The notes below the pieces were generated by a model. That model was not told the DNA's origin. It saw nothing but the letters and a program-made list of their open reading frames with translations, and did not search any database. Both the position numbers and the translations under genes were made by a program. From Anaerotruncus massiliensis (ex Togo et al. 2026) (GTDB taxonomy: Bacteria; Bacillota; Clostridia; Oscillospirales; Ruminococcaceae): DNA of 64,000 nucleotides. Below, piece after piece: positions 9,323 through 19,707 of this stretch. The stretch spans positions 1,225,501 through 1,289,500 of the forward strand of contig NZ_LT962687.1 in NCBI RefSeq assembly GCF_900199635.1. The letters are read 5' to 3'. Each line of letters begins with the position of its first letter. Position 1 is the first letter of the stretch.

Positions 9323-9772
9323 ATGAAAGTGATTCTGACACAGGACGTCAAGGGAAGCGGCAAGAAGGGGGAGCTCGTCAAGGTTTCCGACGGGTACGCC
9401 CGCAATTTCCTGCTGCCCAAGGGGCTGGCGATCGAGGCGAGCGCCCAGGCGCTCGGCGAGATGAAGGCGCGGCAGGCGTCGGTCGAGCACAAGGCCGCGG
9501 TGGAAAAGCAGGCGGCCCAGGAGATGGCCGGGAAGATCGGCGGCAAGACGGTAAAGATCGCGGCCAAGGCGGGCGCGAACGGCAAGCTGTTCGGCTCGGT
9601 CACGAGCAAGGAGATCTCCGAGGAGCTCTCCCGCCAGTTCGGCGCGCAGATCGACAAGCGCAAGATCGTCATGGATTCCGACATCAAGGCGTTCGGCAGC
9701 TACACCGTGCAGGTAAAGCTGCACCCGGGCATCGCGGCGGACGTCTACGTGGTCGTCGGCGAAGCGGAATAA
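9323..9772 (+). CDS. rplI: 50S ribosomal protein L9
   Basis: 149 residues with the L9 signature [19 protein letters not shown] near the N-terminus and LPKGLAIEA, then the long connecting helix and the C-terminal domain. Binds 23S rRNA at the base of the L1 stalk and helps hold reading frame. It lies between gdpP and dnaB, the classic Firmicute order, with 76 and 30 bases to its neighbours, so probably one operon. Confidence 0.97.
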   Translation: MKVILTQDVKGSGKKGELVKVSDGYARNFLLPKGLAIEASAQALGEMKARQASVEHKAAVEKQAAQEMAGKIGGKTVKIAAKAGANGKLFGSVTSKEISEELSRQFGAQIDKRKIVMDSDIKAFGSYTVQVKLHPGIAADVYVVVGEAE

Positions 9773-9802
9773 CCGGATGCTGTGAGGGAAGGAGGGGCTG
9801 CG

Positions 9803-11161
9803 TTGGCGGAATTTAATCTGGACACGGGGGAATACGGCCGGCAGATGCCCTACAGCCTCGAGGCGGAGCAGAGCGTGCTCGGCGCGGTGCTGATCGATCC
9901 CTCCTGCTTCGCGCTGGTGATGGAGAACCTGCGGTCGGCGGCGTTCTACCGCCCCCAGCACCAGCAGATCTTCGACGTGATGACCAACATGTTCAATATG
10001 AACCGGACGATGGACTTCATCACGATCCTCGACGCGGTCAAGGGGGAGCAGATCTTCGAGACCGACGAGGACGCCAAAATCTACCTGACCAATCTCGCGC
10101 AGGTGGTGCCCTCGTCGGCGAACGTCGAGGCGTATTGCAGGATCGTGCGCGAAAAATATTACGTGCGCCGGCTGATCACCGCCTCGCGGGAGATCATCGA
10201 CATGGCGCAGGAGTCCCAGGCGGAGTCCGACGTGCTGCTCGACTCGGCCGAGCAGAGCATCTTCGACATCCGCCAGGGGCGCAACACGAGCTCCTTCAAG
10301 CATATCCGCACGGCGATCACCGAGACCTACGAGCTGCTCCAGCACCTCTCGGGCGAGGACCGGGACAAGTATAAGGGCATCTCGACCGGCTACCCGGCGC
10401 TCGACCGGGTGATCACCGGGCTCAACAAGACCGACCTCATCCTTATCGCGGCCCGCCCCGGCATGGGCAAGACCTCCCTCGCGCTCAACATCGCGGAGAA
10501 CGTCGCCACCAAGGGGGGGCGCACGGTCGCCGTTTTCTCCCTCGAGATGAGCAGCGAGCAGCTCGCGCAGCGCCTGCTTTCGTCGCAGGCGTCGGTCGAG
10601 GGGCAGCTGCTGCGCACGGGCGAGCTCACGGGGGACGACTGGGTGCGCATCGCGATGGCGTCGCAGGTGCTCTCCAAGGCGGACGTCTACCTCGACGACA
10701 CGCCGGGCATCACGGTGGGGGAGATGAAGGCGAAGCTGCGCCGGCTCAAAAAGGTCGACCTCGTCATCATCGACTACCTCCAGCTGATGTCCACCGGGCG
10801 GCGCAGCGAAAACCGCGTGCAGGAGGTCTCGGAGATCACCCGAAACCTCAAGATCATGGCCAAGGAGCTCAACGTCCCGGTCATCACCCTTTCCCAGCTC
10901 TCCCGCGGACCGGAGAGCCGCACCACCCACAAGCCGATGCTCTCCGACCTGCGCGAATCGGGCTCGATCGAGCAGGACGCCGACATCGTCCTGCTGCTCT
11001 ACCGCGAGGACTACTACGCGCGCGAGGAGGCGGAGGAGCGCAACATCGCCGAGTGCGACGTGGCCAAGAACCGCCACGGCGAGGTGGGGGTCGTCAAGCT
11101 CGGCTGGGACAACCGTTACACGAGATTTACGAATTTGGAGCTGGGGCGCGATGAACCGTAA
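9803..11161 (+). CDS. dnaB: Replicative DNA helicase
   Basis: Hexameric helicase that unwinds DNA at the replication fork. The TTG at 9803 is chosen because GGAGG lies seven bases before it, giving 452 residues; an in-frame GTG at 9782 has no ribosome site. The N-terminal DnaB domain starts with the typical MPYSLEAEQSVLGA. The RecA-like domain has Walker A in ARPGMGKTS, EMSSEQLAQRL, the Walker B strand DLVIIDYLQLM, and the C-terminal DLRESGSIEQDAD and KNRHG motifs. No intein is present. Its last 11 bases overlap tilS. Confidence 0.97.
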   Translation: MAEFNLDTGEYGRQMPYSLEAEQSVLGAVLIDPSCFALVMENLRSAAFYRPQHQQIFDVMTNMFNMNRTMDFITILDAVKGEQIFETDEDAKIYLTNLAQVVPSSANVEAYCRIVREKYYVRRLITASREIIDMAQESQAESDVLLDSAEQSIFDIRQGRNTSSFKHIRTAITETYELLQHLSGEDRDKYKGISTGYPALDRVITGLNKTDLILIAARPGMGKTSLALNIAENVATKGGRTVAVFSLEMSSEQLAQRLLSSQASVEGQLLRTGELTGDDWVRIAMASQVLSKADVYLDDTPGITVGEMKAKLRRLKKVDLVIIDYLQLMSTGRRSENRVQEVSEITRNLKIMAKELNVPVITLSQLSRGPESRTTHKPMLSDLRESGSIEQDADIVLLLYREDYYAREEAEERNIAECDVAKNRHGEVGVVKLGWDNRYTRFTNLELGRDEP

Positions 11162-12545
11162 GGCGAGGGCGACAATTGAAGAGTTTTCCATGCTCCGGCA
11201 GGGTGACACGGTCACGGCGGCGGTTTCGGGCGGCGCCGACTCGGTCGCCCTGCTTGATTTTTTGTGCTCGCTCACCGACCTTCGCCTGACGGTGCGCGCC
11301 TGCCACCTCAACCACTGCCTGCGCGGGGAGGAGAGCGACCGGGACGAACAGCTCGTGCGCACAATGTGCGAACAGTATGGAATCCCGCTCGACCTGCGCC
11401 GGGTCGAGGTCAAGGCGCTCGCGCGGGAGCGGGGCGTGTCGATCGAGGTCGCGGCGAGGGAGGCGCGCTACGCCTTCTTCGACGAGCTCGCGGAAAAATA
11501 CCGTTGCAAGATCGCGACGGCGCACACTCTCTCGGACGCCGCCGAGACGGTGCTTTTGAATCTCGCGCGCGGCACCGGCATCGCCGGGCTGTGCGGCATC
11601 CCGCCGGTGCGCGGGGCGGTCGTGCGGCCGCTCATCGGCTGCACCCGGCGGGAGACGGAGGACTACTGCGCGGCCCACGGCCTCTGCTACGTCACCGACA
11701 GCACCAACCTGACCGACCGCTACACCCGCAACCACATCCGCCACAACGTCCTGCCGCAGCTTTTCCGGGTGAATCCCGAGGCGCTCGCGGCCGTCGGGCG
11801 GATGACCGACTCTCTGCGGCGGGACGCCGACTGCCTCGCGCGGCTCGCGGGGGAGGCGGGGGAGAAGCTCCGCCGGGAGGGCGGCTACGACGCGGCGGGG
11901 CTCGCGGCACTGCACCCGGCGCTCCGCTCCCGCATCATCGCCTCGCTGCTCGAGGAGGGCGGCGTCGAACGCTCGGCCGAGCGGATCGGCGCGGTCGCCG
12001 GCATGCTGGTGAACAGCCGCAGGCACACGATGCAGGTCGGGCCGCGGCTCTACGTCACCGTGCGGGAAGGGGTGCTGCGGCTGGAACGGCGCGGGGAGCG
12101 CCTCGCGCCGATCGCGCCGCGGCAGCTCGAGAAGGCGCGGCTTGACGGCGCGCGGATTCCGCTGGACGGTGGAAAAGCAATAGAATTTTCGGTTATAAAC
12201 TGTGCAGATTATGAAATTTTTGAGAACATTCCGGATAAGGGATTAAAAAACGCGGCCGACTATGATAAAATAAATGTTGATATTTTTTTACGTTCACGGC
12301 AGGCGGGCGACCGGATGAAGCCCGCCGGGCGCGGATGTACGAAAACGCTCAAAAAGCTCTTTTCCGAGCTTGGGCTCGACGGACGCGAGCGGCTGTGCGT
12401 GCTGGCCGACAGCGAAGGGGTCTTCTTTGCGGAGGGCGCCGGCGTGGACGAGCGGGTGCGGGTCGGCCGCGGGACGAAAAACATCATGATGATCACCCTC
12501 GCGCCGGAGTCCGGGGCGGGGGACAAACGAGCGGAGGATGAATAG
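11151..12545 (+). CDS. tilS: tRNA(Ile)-lysidine synthase
   Basis: Makes lysidine at C34 of tRNA-Ile(CAU) so that it reads AUA; an essential ATP-dependent ligase. 464 residues. The PP-loop SGGADS is at 26-31, followed by HLNHCLRGEES, VEVKALARE, ARYAFFDELA and the TAHTLSDAAET and GLCGIPPVRG segments, then C-terminal substrate-binding domains with RRAQAGDRMKP-like text (SRQAGDRMKPAG). It starts inside the end of dnaB. About 130 bases near 12,165-12,300 are strikingly AT-rich for this window but stay in frame. Followed two bases later by hpt, the conserved tilS-hpt-ftsH order. Confidence 0.95.
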   Translation: MNRKARATIEEFSMLRQGDTVTAAVSGGADSVALLDFLCSLTDLRLTVRACHLNHCLRGEESDRDEQLVRTMCEQYGIPLDLRRVEVKALARERGVSIEVAAREARYAFFDELAEKYRCKIATAHTLSDAAETVLLNLARGTGIAGLCGIPPVRGAVVRPLIGCTRRETEDYCAAHGLCYVTDSTNLTDRYTRNHIRHNVLPQLFRVNPEALAAVGRMTDSLRRDADCLARLAGEAGEKLRREGGYDAAGLAALHPALRSRIIASLLEEGGVERSAERIGAVAGMLVNSRRHTMQVGPRLYVTVREGVLRLERRGERLAPIAPRQLEKARLDGARIPLDGGKAIEFSVINCADYEIFENIPDKGLKNAADYDKINVDIFLRSRQAGDRMKPAGRGCTKTLKKLFSELGLDGRERLCVLADSEGVFFAEGAGVDERVRVGRGTKNIMMITLAPESGAGDKRAEDE

Positions 12546-12547
12546 GC

Positions 12548-13102
12548 ATGGCGAAAGGGAATATGACGGACGACATCCTGAAGGTACTGATCGAGGAAGA
12601 TGCGATCGCGGAAAAGGTAAAGGAACTCGGCGCGAAAATCTCCGCGGATTACGCGGGCAAAAAGCTGCTGGTGCTCGGCGTGCTCAAGGGATCGTTCGTC
12701 TTTATGGCCGATCTCATCCGCGCGATCACCGTCCCCTGCGAGATCGAATTCATGGCTGTTTCGAGCTACCGCTCCGGCGTAAAATCCTCGGGAGTGGTTA
12801 AGATAATCAAGGATATCGACATCAACCCCCAGGACTACAACATCCTCATCGTCGAGGACATCCTCGACAGCGGCCTGACCCTCAAATACCTCAAGGAGCT
12901 GCTCATGCAGCGGCACGCGTCGGACATCCGCATCGCGACGCTGCTGGATAAGCCCGCCCGCCGCGCCGCGGACATCCAGGCGGACTACACCTGCTTCGAG
13001 GTGCCCGACGAGTTCGTGGTCGGCTACGGGCTCGACTTCGCGGAGAAATACCGCAACCTCCCCTATGTGGGCGTGCTCAAGCCGGAGGTCTACGAAAAGT
13101 AG
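12548..13102 (+). CDS. hpt: Hypoxanthine phosphoribosyltransferase
   Basis: Purine salvage: joins hypoxanthine or guanine to PRPP. 184 residues with the PRPP-binding motif IVEDILDSGLTL, the substrate segment GVLKGSFVFMADL, and the C-terminal GYGLDFAEKYRNLPYVGVL. A GGAGG lies upstream at the end of tilS. It sits between tilS and ftsH as in Bacillus and most clostridia. Confidence 0.96.
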   Translation: MAKGNMTDDILKVLIEEDAIAEKVKELGAKISADYAGKKLLVLGVLKGSFVFMADLIRAITVPCEIEFMAVSSYRSGVKSSGVVKIIKDIDINPQDYNILIVEDILDSGLTLKYLKELLMQRHASDIRIATLLDKPARRAADIQADYTCFEVPDEFVVGYGLDFAEKYRNLPYVGVLKPEVYEK

Positions 13103-13162
13103 TCCCGCGCCGCCGTGCGGCGCGCTTTGGGCGCGCAATGATTTGACAGGAGTGAATCTGAT

Positions 13163-15181
<2,019 letters not shown>

Positions 15182-15196
15182 CGGGAGGTAAGGAAG

Positions 15197-16138
15197 ATGC
15201 TCTTCGACAAGATCATCACGCTGTCGCTCAACCCCGTGGCGGACATCACCCTCTATGTGGACGGGTTCATCATGGGCAGCGAGAACAACGTCACCAGCGA
15301 ACTGTACGATTCGGCGGGCAAGGCGGTCGACGTTTCGCGCGTGCTGCAAAGCTATGAGCTCGCGAACACCGCGCTCATCGTGGCCGGACAGGAGAACAGC
15401 AAGCGCTATTTCGAGCGCCTCAACGACGAGCATGTCCGGACGCGGGTCATCCTCGCGCCCGGTCGGATGCGCGAGAACATCAGCATCGTCACCCCGGACG
15501 GCACCTTCACCCGGCTGATCCGCAAGAGCCCCAAGATCCGCCAGCGCACGATCGACGAGCTGGAGACGGCGCTGTCGGAGGAGATCCGCCCGGCGACGCT
15601 GGTCGTGGTGGCGGGCGCGATGCCCGAAGGGGTCACCGACGACATCTTCTGCGAAATCTGCATGTTCATCAAGGATTGCGGCGGCACGGTCGCGCTGGAC
15701 ACCCGCTCCGCCACGCTGGAAAACATCGCCAAGATCCAGCCGTGGGTGATCAAGCCCAACTTCGAGGAGCTGTGCATGCTCGTCGGCCGCCCGCTCGAAT
15801 CGCTCGAGCAGATCAAGGCCGCCGTCAAGCAGCTTGCCGATCTCGGCGTGCGCCACGTGCTCGCGAGCATGGGCGCGGAGGGGATGGTCTACGGGGACGG
15901 CAAGGTTACATACAAGGCCGACGTCCCCGAGCTTTCGGAGATCAAATCCACCATCGGCGCGGGCGACGCGGCCCTCGCGGGCTTCATCATCGCGCACGAT
16001 TACAAGTACGACCCCAAGCGCTCGCTGCAGTTCGCGGCGGCCTTCGGGACGGCCTCCTGCCTCGTGGAGGGCACGAACCCGCCCCGGCGCATCTCGGTCG
16101 CGATGGTCAATAACCAGGTATCCGTATACGAAATCTGA
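15197..16138 (+). CDS. PfkB-family sugar (phosphate) kinase, 1-phosphofructokinase-like
   Basis: 313 residues of ribokinase fold. The N-terminus SLNPVADITLYV and the glycine pair region match the 1-phosphofructokinase/tagatose-6-phosphate kinase branch. The C-terminal ATP and catalytic signature STIGAGDAALAGF carries the catalytic Asp, and KPNFEEL is the usual middle motif. It begins 15 bases after ftsH with GGGAGG between them. No PTS fructose genes are adjacent, so its substrate is open: fructose-1-P, tagatose-6-P or a related hexose phosphate. Ends at a clear terminator. Confidence 0.88.
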   Translation: MLFDKIITLSLNPVADITLYVDGFIMGSENNVTSELYDSAGKAVDVSRVLQSYELANTALIVAGQENSKRYFERLNDEHVRTRVILAPGRMRENISIVTPDGTFTRLIRKSPKIRQRTIDELETALSEEIRPATLVVVAGAMPEGVTDDIFCEICMFIKDCGGTVALDTRSATLENIAKIQPWVIKPNFEELCMLVGRPLESLEQIKAAVKQLADLGVRHVLASMGAEGMVYGDGKVTYKADVPELSEIKSTIGAGDAALAGFIIAHDYKYDPKRSLQFAAAFGTASCLVEGTNPPRRISVAMVNNQVSVYEI

Positions 16139-16141
16139 AAA

Positions 16142-16168
16142 AGAGGGCCGGAGGAATCCGGCCCTTTT
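16142..16168 (+). terminator. Terminator after the PfkB kinase
   Basis: AGGGCCGGA pairs with TCCGGCCCT across a four-base loop, then TTTTC. It closes the gdpP-to-PfkB run. Confidence 0.8.
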
Positions 16169-16187
16169 CAAAGGGGAGGACAAGCAA

Positions 16188-16715
16188 GTGAGCAAGCTGT
16201 TGGTTGTGGTCGACTACCAGAACGATTTTGTAAACGGGAGCCTCGGGTTCCCGGGCGCGGAGGCGCTCGAGGAGCCGATCTGCCGCAAGATCGAGGAGTA
16301 CAAGGCCCGCGGGGACGACGTGGCGTTCACCTTCGACACCCACGGGGAGGACTACCTGGAGACGCAGGAGGGCAAAAACCTGCCCGTCACCCACTGTGTG
16401 CGGGGGATGCCGGGCTGGGAGCTCTACGGGAGGGTGGCCGATTACTGCGACGCGCTGACCCCCTGCTTCCACAAGCCCGCCTTCGGATCGATGGCGCTGG
16501 CCTACTACGCCAAGACGCAGGGCTATGAGGAGGTCGAGCTGTGCGGGCTGGTTTCCAACATCTGCGTGATCTCCAACGCGGTGCTCGTCAAGGCCGCGCT
16601 GCCCGAGGCGCGGGTGTCGGTCGACGCGCGGTGCACCGCCTGCGCCGACCCGGCGATGAACGAAAAGGCGCTCGACGTGATGGAGGGCCTCCAGGTCGCC
16701 GTGACCAACCGGTAA
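16188..16715 (+). CDS. Nicotinamidase / isochorismatase-like cysteine hydrolase
   Basis: 175 residues from a GTG at 16188, with GGGGAGGA eight bases before. The catalytic triad of the family is readable: Asp9 in VVDYQNDF, a Lys in CFHKPAFGS, and the nucleophilic Cys in GLVSNICVISNA. TFDTHGEDYLETQEGKNLPVTHC gives the metal His/Asp pattern (D-x-H). The likely job is nicotinamide to nicotinate in NAD salvage, which the length and the ETQEGKNLPVTHC segment favour over isochorismatase. It stands alone between two terminators. Confidence 0.88.
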   Translation: MSKLLVVVDYQNDFVNGSLGFPGAEALEEPICRKIEEYKARGDDVAFTFDTHGEDYLETQEGKNLPVTHCVRGMPGWELYGRVADYCDALTPCFHKPAFGSMALAYYAKTQGYEEVELCGLVSNICVISNAVLVKAALPEARVSVDARCTACADPAMNEKALDVMEGLQVAVTNR

Positions 16716-16726
16716 TCCAGGACAAA

Positions 16727-16758
16727 AGGGGCGGGCAGCCAAGGGCTGCCCGCCCCTT
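16727..16758 (+). terminator. Terminator after the nicotinamidase
   Basis: GGGGCGGGCAGCC pairs with GGCTGCCCGCCCC over a three-base loop, followed by TTTCC. Very stable stem. Confidence 0.85.
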
Positions 16759-16784
16759 TCCGCTTCATTTGAAAGAAAAACGGG

Positions 16785-16813
16785 TTGATTTCGTTATCGC
16801 GTTGTGCTAAGAT
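16785..16813 (+). promoter_or_regulatory. Promoter for the DeoR regulator
   Basis: TTGATT (16785-16790), 17-base spacer, TAAGAT (16808-16813); the coding start follows 25 bases later. Confidence 0.65.
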
Positions 16814-16837
16814 GGAACAACAAATGAGGTGACGGCA

Positions 16838-17596
16838 GTGAAACAGCGGGAATACCGGATTTTGGAGCTTTTGACCGAGCGCAAGCGGATCGAAGTGGCC
16901 GCGCTGGCGCGGGAGATCGGCGTTTCGCAGGTGACGGTCCGCAAGGACCTCGACGCGCTGGAGGAGAAGGGGGTCATCCACCGGGAGCACGGCTGGGCCG
17001 TGCTTTGCAGTCCGGACGACCTCAACGGGCGCATCGCCTACCACTATGAGGCGAAACGCCGCATCGCGGCGCGCGCGGCGGAGCTGGTGCGGGACGGCGA
17101 GACGGTCATGATCGAGAGCGGAAGCTGCTGCGCGCTGCTGGCGGACGCGCTGACGGGCGCGGGCCGGGATGTGACGATCATCACCAACAGCGCGTTCATC
17201 GCCGGGTACGTGCGGAGGAAGCCGGGCGCGAAGGTGATCTTGCTGGGCGGCGTCTACCAGAACGACGCCCAGGTGATGGTGGGGCCGCTTGTGCGGCAGT
17301 GCGCGGAAAACTTCTGCGTCGACCGGCTGTTCATCGGCACCGACGGCTACGCGAGCCGCAGCGGCTTCACCAACAGCGACCACCTGCGGGCGCAGGCGGT
17401 GCGGGATATGGCCGCGCAGGCGGAGGAGGTGGTCGTGCTGATGGAGAGCAGCAAGTTCGGGCGCCACGGCGTGGTGCCGCTCCAGCTCGCGGAGAAGGCG
17501 CGGACGGTGATCACCGACGACGGCATCCCGCCCGAAGCGCGCCATGAACTGGAGGCGCGCGCGGTCACGGTGCACACGGTGCCGGCAAACGAATAA
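16838..17596 (+). CDS. DeoR/GlpR-family transcriptional regulator
   Basis: 252 residues from the GTG at 16838, chosen for GAGG eight bases upstream (a GTG three codons earlier overlaps that site). The N-terminal DeoR winged helix reads KQREYRILELL, IGVSQVTVRKDLDALEEKG and REHGWAV. The C-terminal DeoRC domain has the sugar-phosphate pocket style of the family: DGETVMIESGSCC, TIITNSAFIAGYV and LFIGTDGYASRSGFTN. Such proteins usually repress sugar catabolism and release DNA on binding a sugar phosphate. The sugar cassette starting 50 bases downstream on the other strand is the obvious candidate target, but that is inference. Confidence 0.92.
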   Translation: MKQREYRILELLTERKRIEVAALAREIGVSQVTVRKDLDALEEKGVIHREHGWAVLCSPDDLNGRIAYHYEAKRRIAARAAELVRDGETVMIESGSCCALLADALTGAGRDVTIITNSAFIAGYVRRKPGAKVILLGGVYQNDAQVMVGPLVRQCAENFCVDRLFIGTDGYASRSGFTNSDHLRAQAVRDMAAQAEEVVVLMESSKFGRHGVVPLQLAEKARTVITDDGIPPEARHELEARAVTVHTVPANE

Positions 17597-17597
17597 G

Positions 17598-17635
17598 AAA
17601 ACGCCCCGGACGGCCGTTGGCCGCCCGGGGCGTTT
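17598..17635. terminator. Bidirectional terminator between DeoR and the activase gene
   Basis: AAACGCCCCGG-CGGCC pairs with GGCCG-CCCGGGGCGTTT with A and T runs on both sides, so it can stop the plus-strand DeoR transcript and the minus-strand activase transcript that converge here. Confidence 0.85.
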
Positions 17636-17640
17636 GCGCG

Positions 17641-18540
17641 TTAGAAGAAGGCGTCGATCCCGCCGTCGAGGAACCGCCGCCGGTAGTCCTCCAAATCCTC
17701 CTCGTGCAGCGCGTCCGCACCGGAATAGGCGTAGGCGCGCCCGAGCAGGGCGTATTTTTTCTCGCCGAACTGGTGGAAGGGGAGCAGCTGCACCCGCGAA
17801 AGGCCGGCCTCCCGGAGAAGGCGTCGGAAGCCGTCCGCGTCCGCGGGCGCGTCGTTATAGCCGGGGATGACCGGAATCCGGGGGAGCACCTCGCTTCCGG
17901 AGGCGGCGGCCCACCGCAGGTTGTCGAGGATTGCGCGGTTGGAGACGCCCGTCCCCGCGACATGCCGTGCCTCGTCCCAGTGCTTCACGTCGAAGAGCAG
18001 CAGGTCCGCGAGCGCCGCCGCCCGGTCGAAGTCGGCGGCGGGCGCGTACCCGGTCGTCTCGATCGCGGTGTGGACCTTTCGCTCCCGCAGCGCCCCGAGC
18101 AGCGCGGCGCAGAAATCGGGGTGCATGAGCGGTTCGCCGCCCGAGAGCGTCACCCCGCCGCCGCTCTCCTCGTAGAAGGGCTGGTCCTGCATGCAGACGC
18201 GCAGCACCTCCTCCGCGGATTTCCACGACCCCTCACAGGAGAGCGCCCGCGCCGGGCACTGCCGCACGCAGGCCCCGCACCCCACGCAGGCCGTGGGGTC
18301 GATCCGCACCCCTTCGGCGCCGAGCGCGGCCGCCCCCCGCGGGCAGGCGCGCGCGCATCCGCCGCAGCGCAGGCATTGCCCGCCGTCCCACAGAATCTGC
18401 ATGTCGGGGCTCTGGCTTTCCGGGTTGGCGCACCACGCGCAGCGCAGCGGGCAGCCCTTCAAGAACACGACGGTGCGGATGCCCGGCCCGTCGTGCAGGC
18501 TGAACTTCTGGAGATTGAAAATCAGGCGCTTCTCGCCCAT
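17641..18540 (-). CDS. Glycyl radical enzyme activating protein (radical SAM)
   Basis: Radical SAM enzyme that abstracts hydrogen from the glycine of a partner glycyl radical enzyme. From the ATG at 18540 it has 299 residues. The SAM-cluster motif CPLRCAWC gives Cys30, Cys34 and Cys37. Two ferredoxin-type clusters follow, CLRCGGCARACP and CVGCGACVRQCP, the insertion typical of activases of non-classical GREs (YbiY, CutD, HpdA type). The SAM motif SGGGVTLSGGEPL is intact. It is transcribed divergently from the ROK-GRE-aldolase operon whose GRE it should activate. Confidence 0.93.
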   Translation of the reverse strand: MGEKRLIFNLQKFSLHDGPGIRTVVFLKGCPLRCAWCANPESQSPDMQILWDGGQCLRCGGCARACPRGAAALGAEGVRIDPTACVGCGACVRQCPARALSCEGSWKSAEEVLRVCMQDQPFYEESGGGVTLSGGEPLMHPDFCAALLGALRERKVHTAIETTGYAPAADFDRAAALADLLLFDVKHWDEARHVAGTGVSNRAILDNLRWAAASGSEVLPRIPVIPGYNDAPADADGFRRLLREAGLSRVQLLPFHQFGEKKYALLGRAYAYSGADALHEEDLEDYRRRFLDGGIDAFF

Positions 18541-18571
18541 GGGAACGCCCCCCCCTCGTTTGTCTGGCTCC

Positions 18572-18611
18572 ATTGTAGCACGGGGAAGCCCAAAAGTAAA
18601 CGAAAACTTAC
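18572..18611 (-). promoter_or_regulatory. Activase promoter overlapped by a GTAA/TTAC inverted repeat
   Basis: Minus-strand TTTACT (18600-18595), 17-base spacer, TACAAT (18577-18572). GTAA (18596-18599) and TTAC (18608-18611), eight bases apart, overlap the -35 box and may be an operator half of the divergent regulatory region. Confidence 0.6.
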
Positions 18612-18647
18612 GAATGAAATATCATAAGATTTTGTACAGAAATACAA

Positions 18648-18718
18648 TTGACATTCTTTGGGGAGATTGCTACAATGAAATTGCAAACGAATGGGTAAAT
18701 ACTTACGAACGAATTTAC
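18648..18718 (+). promoter_or_regulatory. Promoter and candidate operator of the ROK-GRE-aldolase operon
   Basis: TTGACA (18648-18653), 17-base spacer, TACAAT (18671-18676), close to consensus. Just after the expected start of transcription GTAAAT (18695-18700) and ATTTAC (18713-18718) form an inverted repeat. CTTACGAA occurs at 18607-18614 and again at 18702-18709, flanking the promoter. This fits a repressor that holds both divergent genes. Confidence 0.7.
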
Positions 18719-18742
18719 TTGACAGCAGGGAGGAGCGGCCGC

Positions 18743-19693
18743 ATGGAACAGTATGTAATCGGCGTTGACGTGGGCGGGACCAAGACGGCGTACGGCGTGT
18801 TTGACGGCGCGGGACAGATCGTGGCGCGCCGCCGCTGCCGATCGGACGATTCTCTTTCCCCCGAGGCGTTTTTCGACGGCGTCGCCGCCAACGTGCGGGA
18901 GCTGATGGAGGAGGCGGGGATCGCCCCGGGAAACCTGCGCGGCGTGGGCATCGGGATGCCCTCCTTCATCCTCTTCGAGGAGGGGCGGATCGTCAAGACC
19001 ACCAACCTGACGAAGATCCGCGACTTCCCGGCGCGCGCCTACCTGATGGAGAAGCTCGGCGGCGCGCGGGTGCTGCTCGACAACGACTCCCACACCGGCG
19101 CGCTGGCGGAATTCCGCCACGGCGCGGGGCGCGGCTTCCAGAACATCGTCTACTGCCCGGTGAGCACCGGCATCTCGTCGGGCATCGTCATCGACGGCAG
19201 GCTCTTCCGGGGCCGGTACGGCTGGTCGGGGGAGAGCGGGCACATGATCGTCACGCCCGGCGAGGGGATCGAGTGCGGCTGCGGCAACCGCGGCTGCCTC
19301 ATGAGCTGGTGCTCCGGCTCGATGATCGTCCGGCACATCCGAAGCTGGATCGCGGCGGGCGAACCGACCGTCATGGCCGAGCTGGCGGGCGGGGCGGAAA
19401 AGATCACGGCGGTGCACCTCCGGCAGGCGTGCGGGCTGGGGGACGCGATGGCGCTGCGTGCGCTCGGGCAGATGGCGAAGTTTTTGGGCATCTGGCTCTA
19501 TAACCTCTATGTGACCCTCAACATCAACTGCTTCATCTTCGGCGGCGGGCTGACCGGCTTTGGGGAACTGCTCTTCGGACGCGTGCGCGAGGTGTTCGAC
19601 GGCTATAATCATAACGATATGCCCGTCTACTTCAAGATGGCGGAGCTTGAACACGATTTCGGCGTCATCGGCGCGGCCGAGCTGTTCTATTGA
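18743..19693 (+). CDS. ROK-family sugar kinase
   Basis: 316 residues; the ATG at 18743 has AGGGAGGAG upstream. The ATP-binding signature GVDVGGTKTAYG is at 7-18. The ROK zinc motif appears as CGCGNRGCL, and NDSHTGALAEFRHGAG carries the catalytic Asp region. There is no N-terminal DNA-binding domain, so it is a kinase and not a ROK repressor. It phosphorylates a hexose-like substrate, usually at O6. Here it is the first gene of an operon with a glycyl radical enzyme and an FSA-type aldolase, which suggests it prepares the GRE's substrate. Confidence 0.9.
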   Translation: MEQYVIGVDVGGTKTAYGVFDGAGQIVARRRCRSDDSLSPEAFFDGVAANVRELMEEAGIAPGNLRGVGIGMPSFILFEEGRIVKTTNLTKIRDFPARAYLMEKLGGARVLLDNDSHTGALAEFRHGAGRGFQNIVYCPVSTGISSGIVIDGRLFRGRYGWSGESGHMIVTPGEGIECGCGNRGCLMSWCSGSMIVRHIRSWIAAGEPTVMAELAGGAEKITAVHLRQACGLGDAMALRALGQMAKFLGIWLYNLYVTLNINCFIFGGGLTGFGELLFGRVREVFDGYNHNDMPVYFKMAELEHDFGVIGAAELFY

Positions 19694-19707
19694 AAGGAGA
19701 ACCCGAT

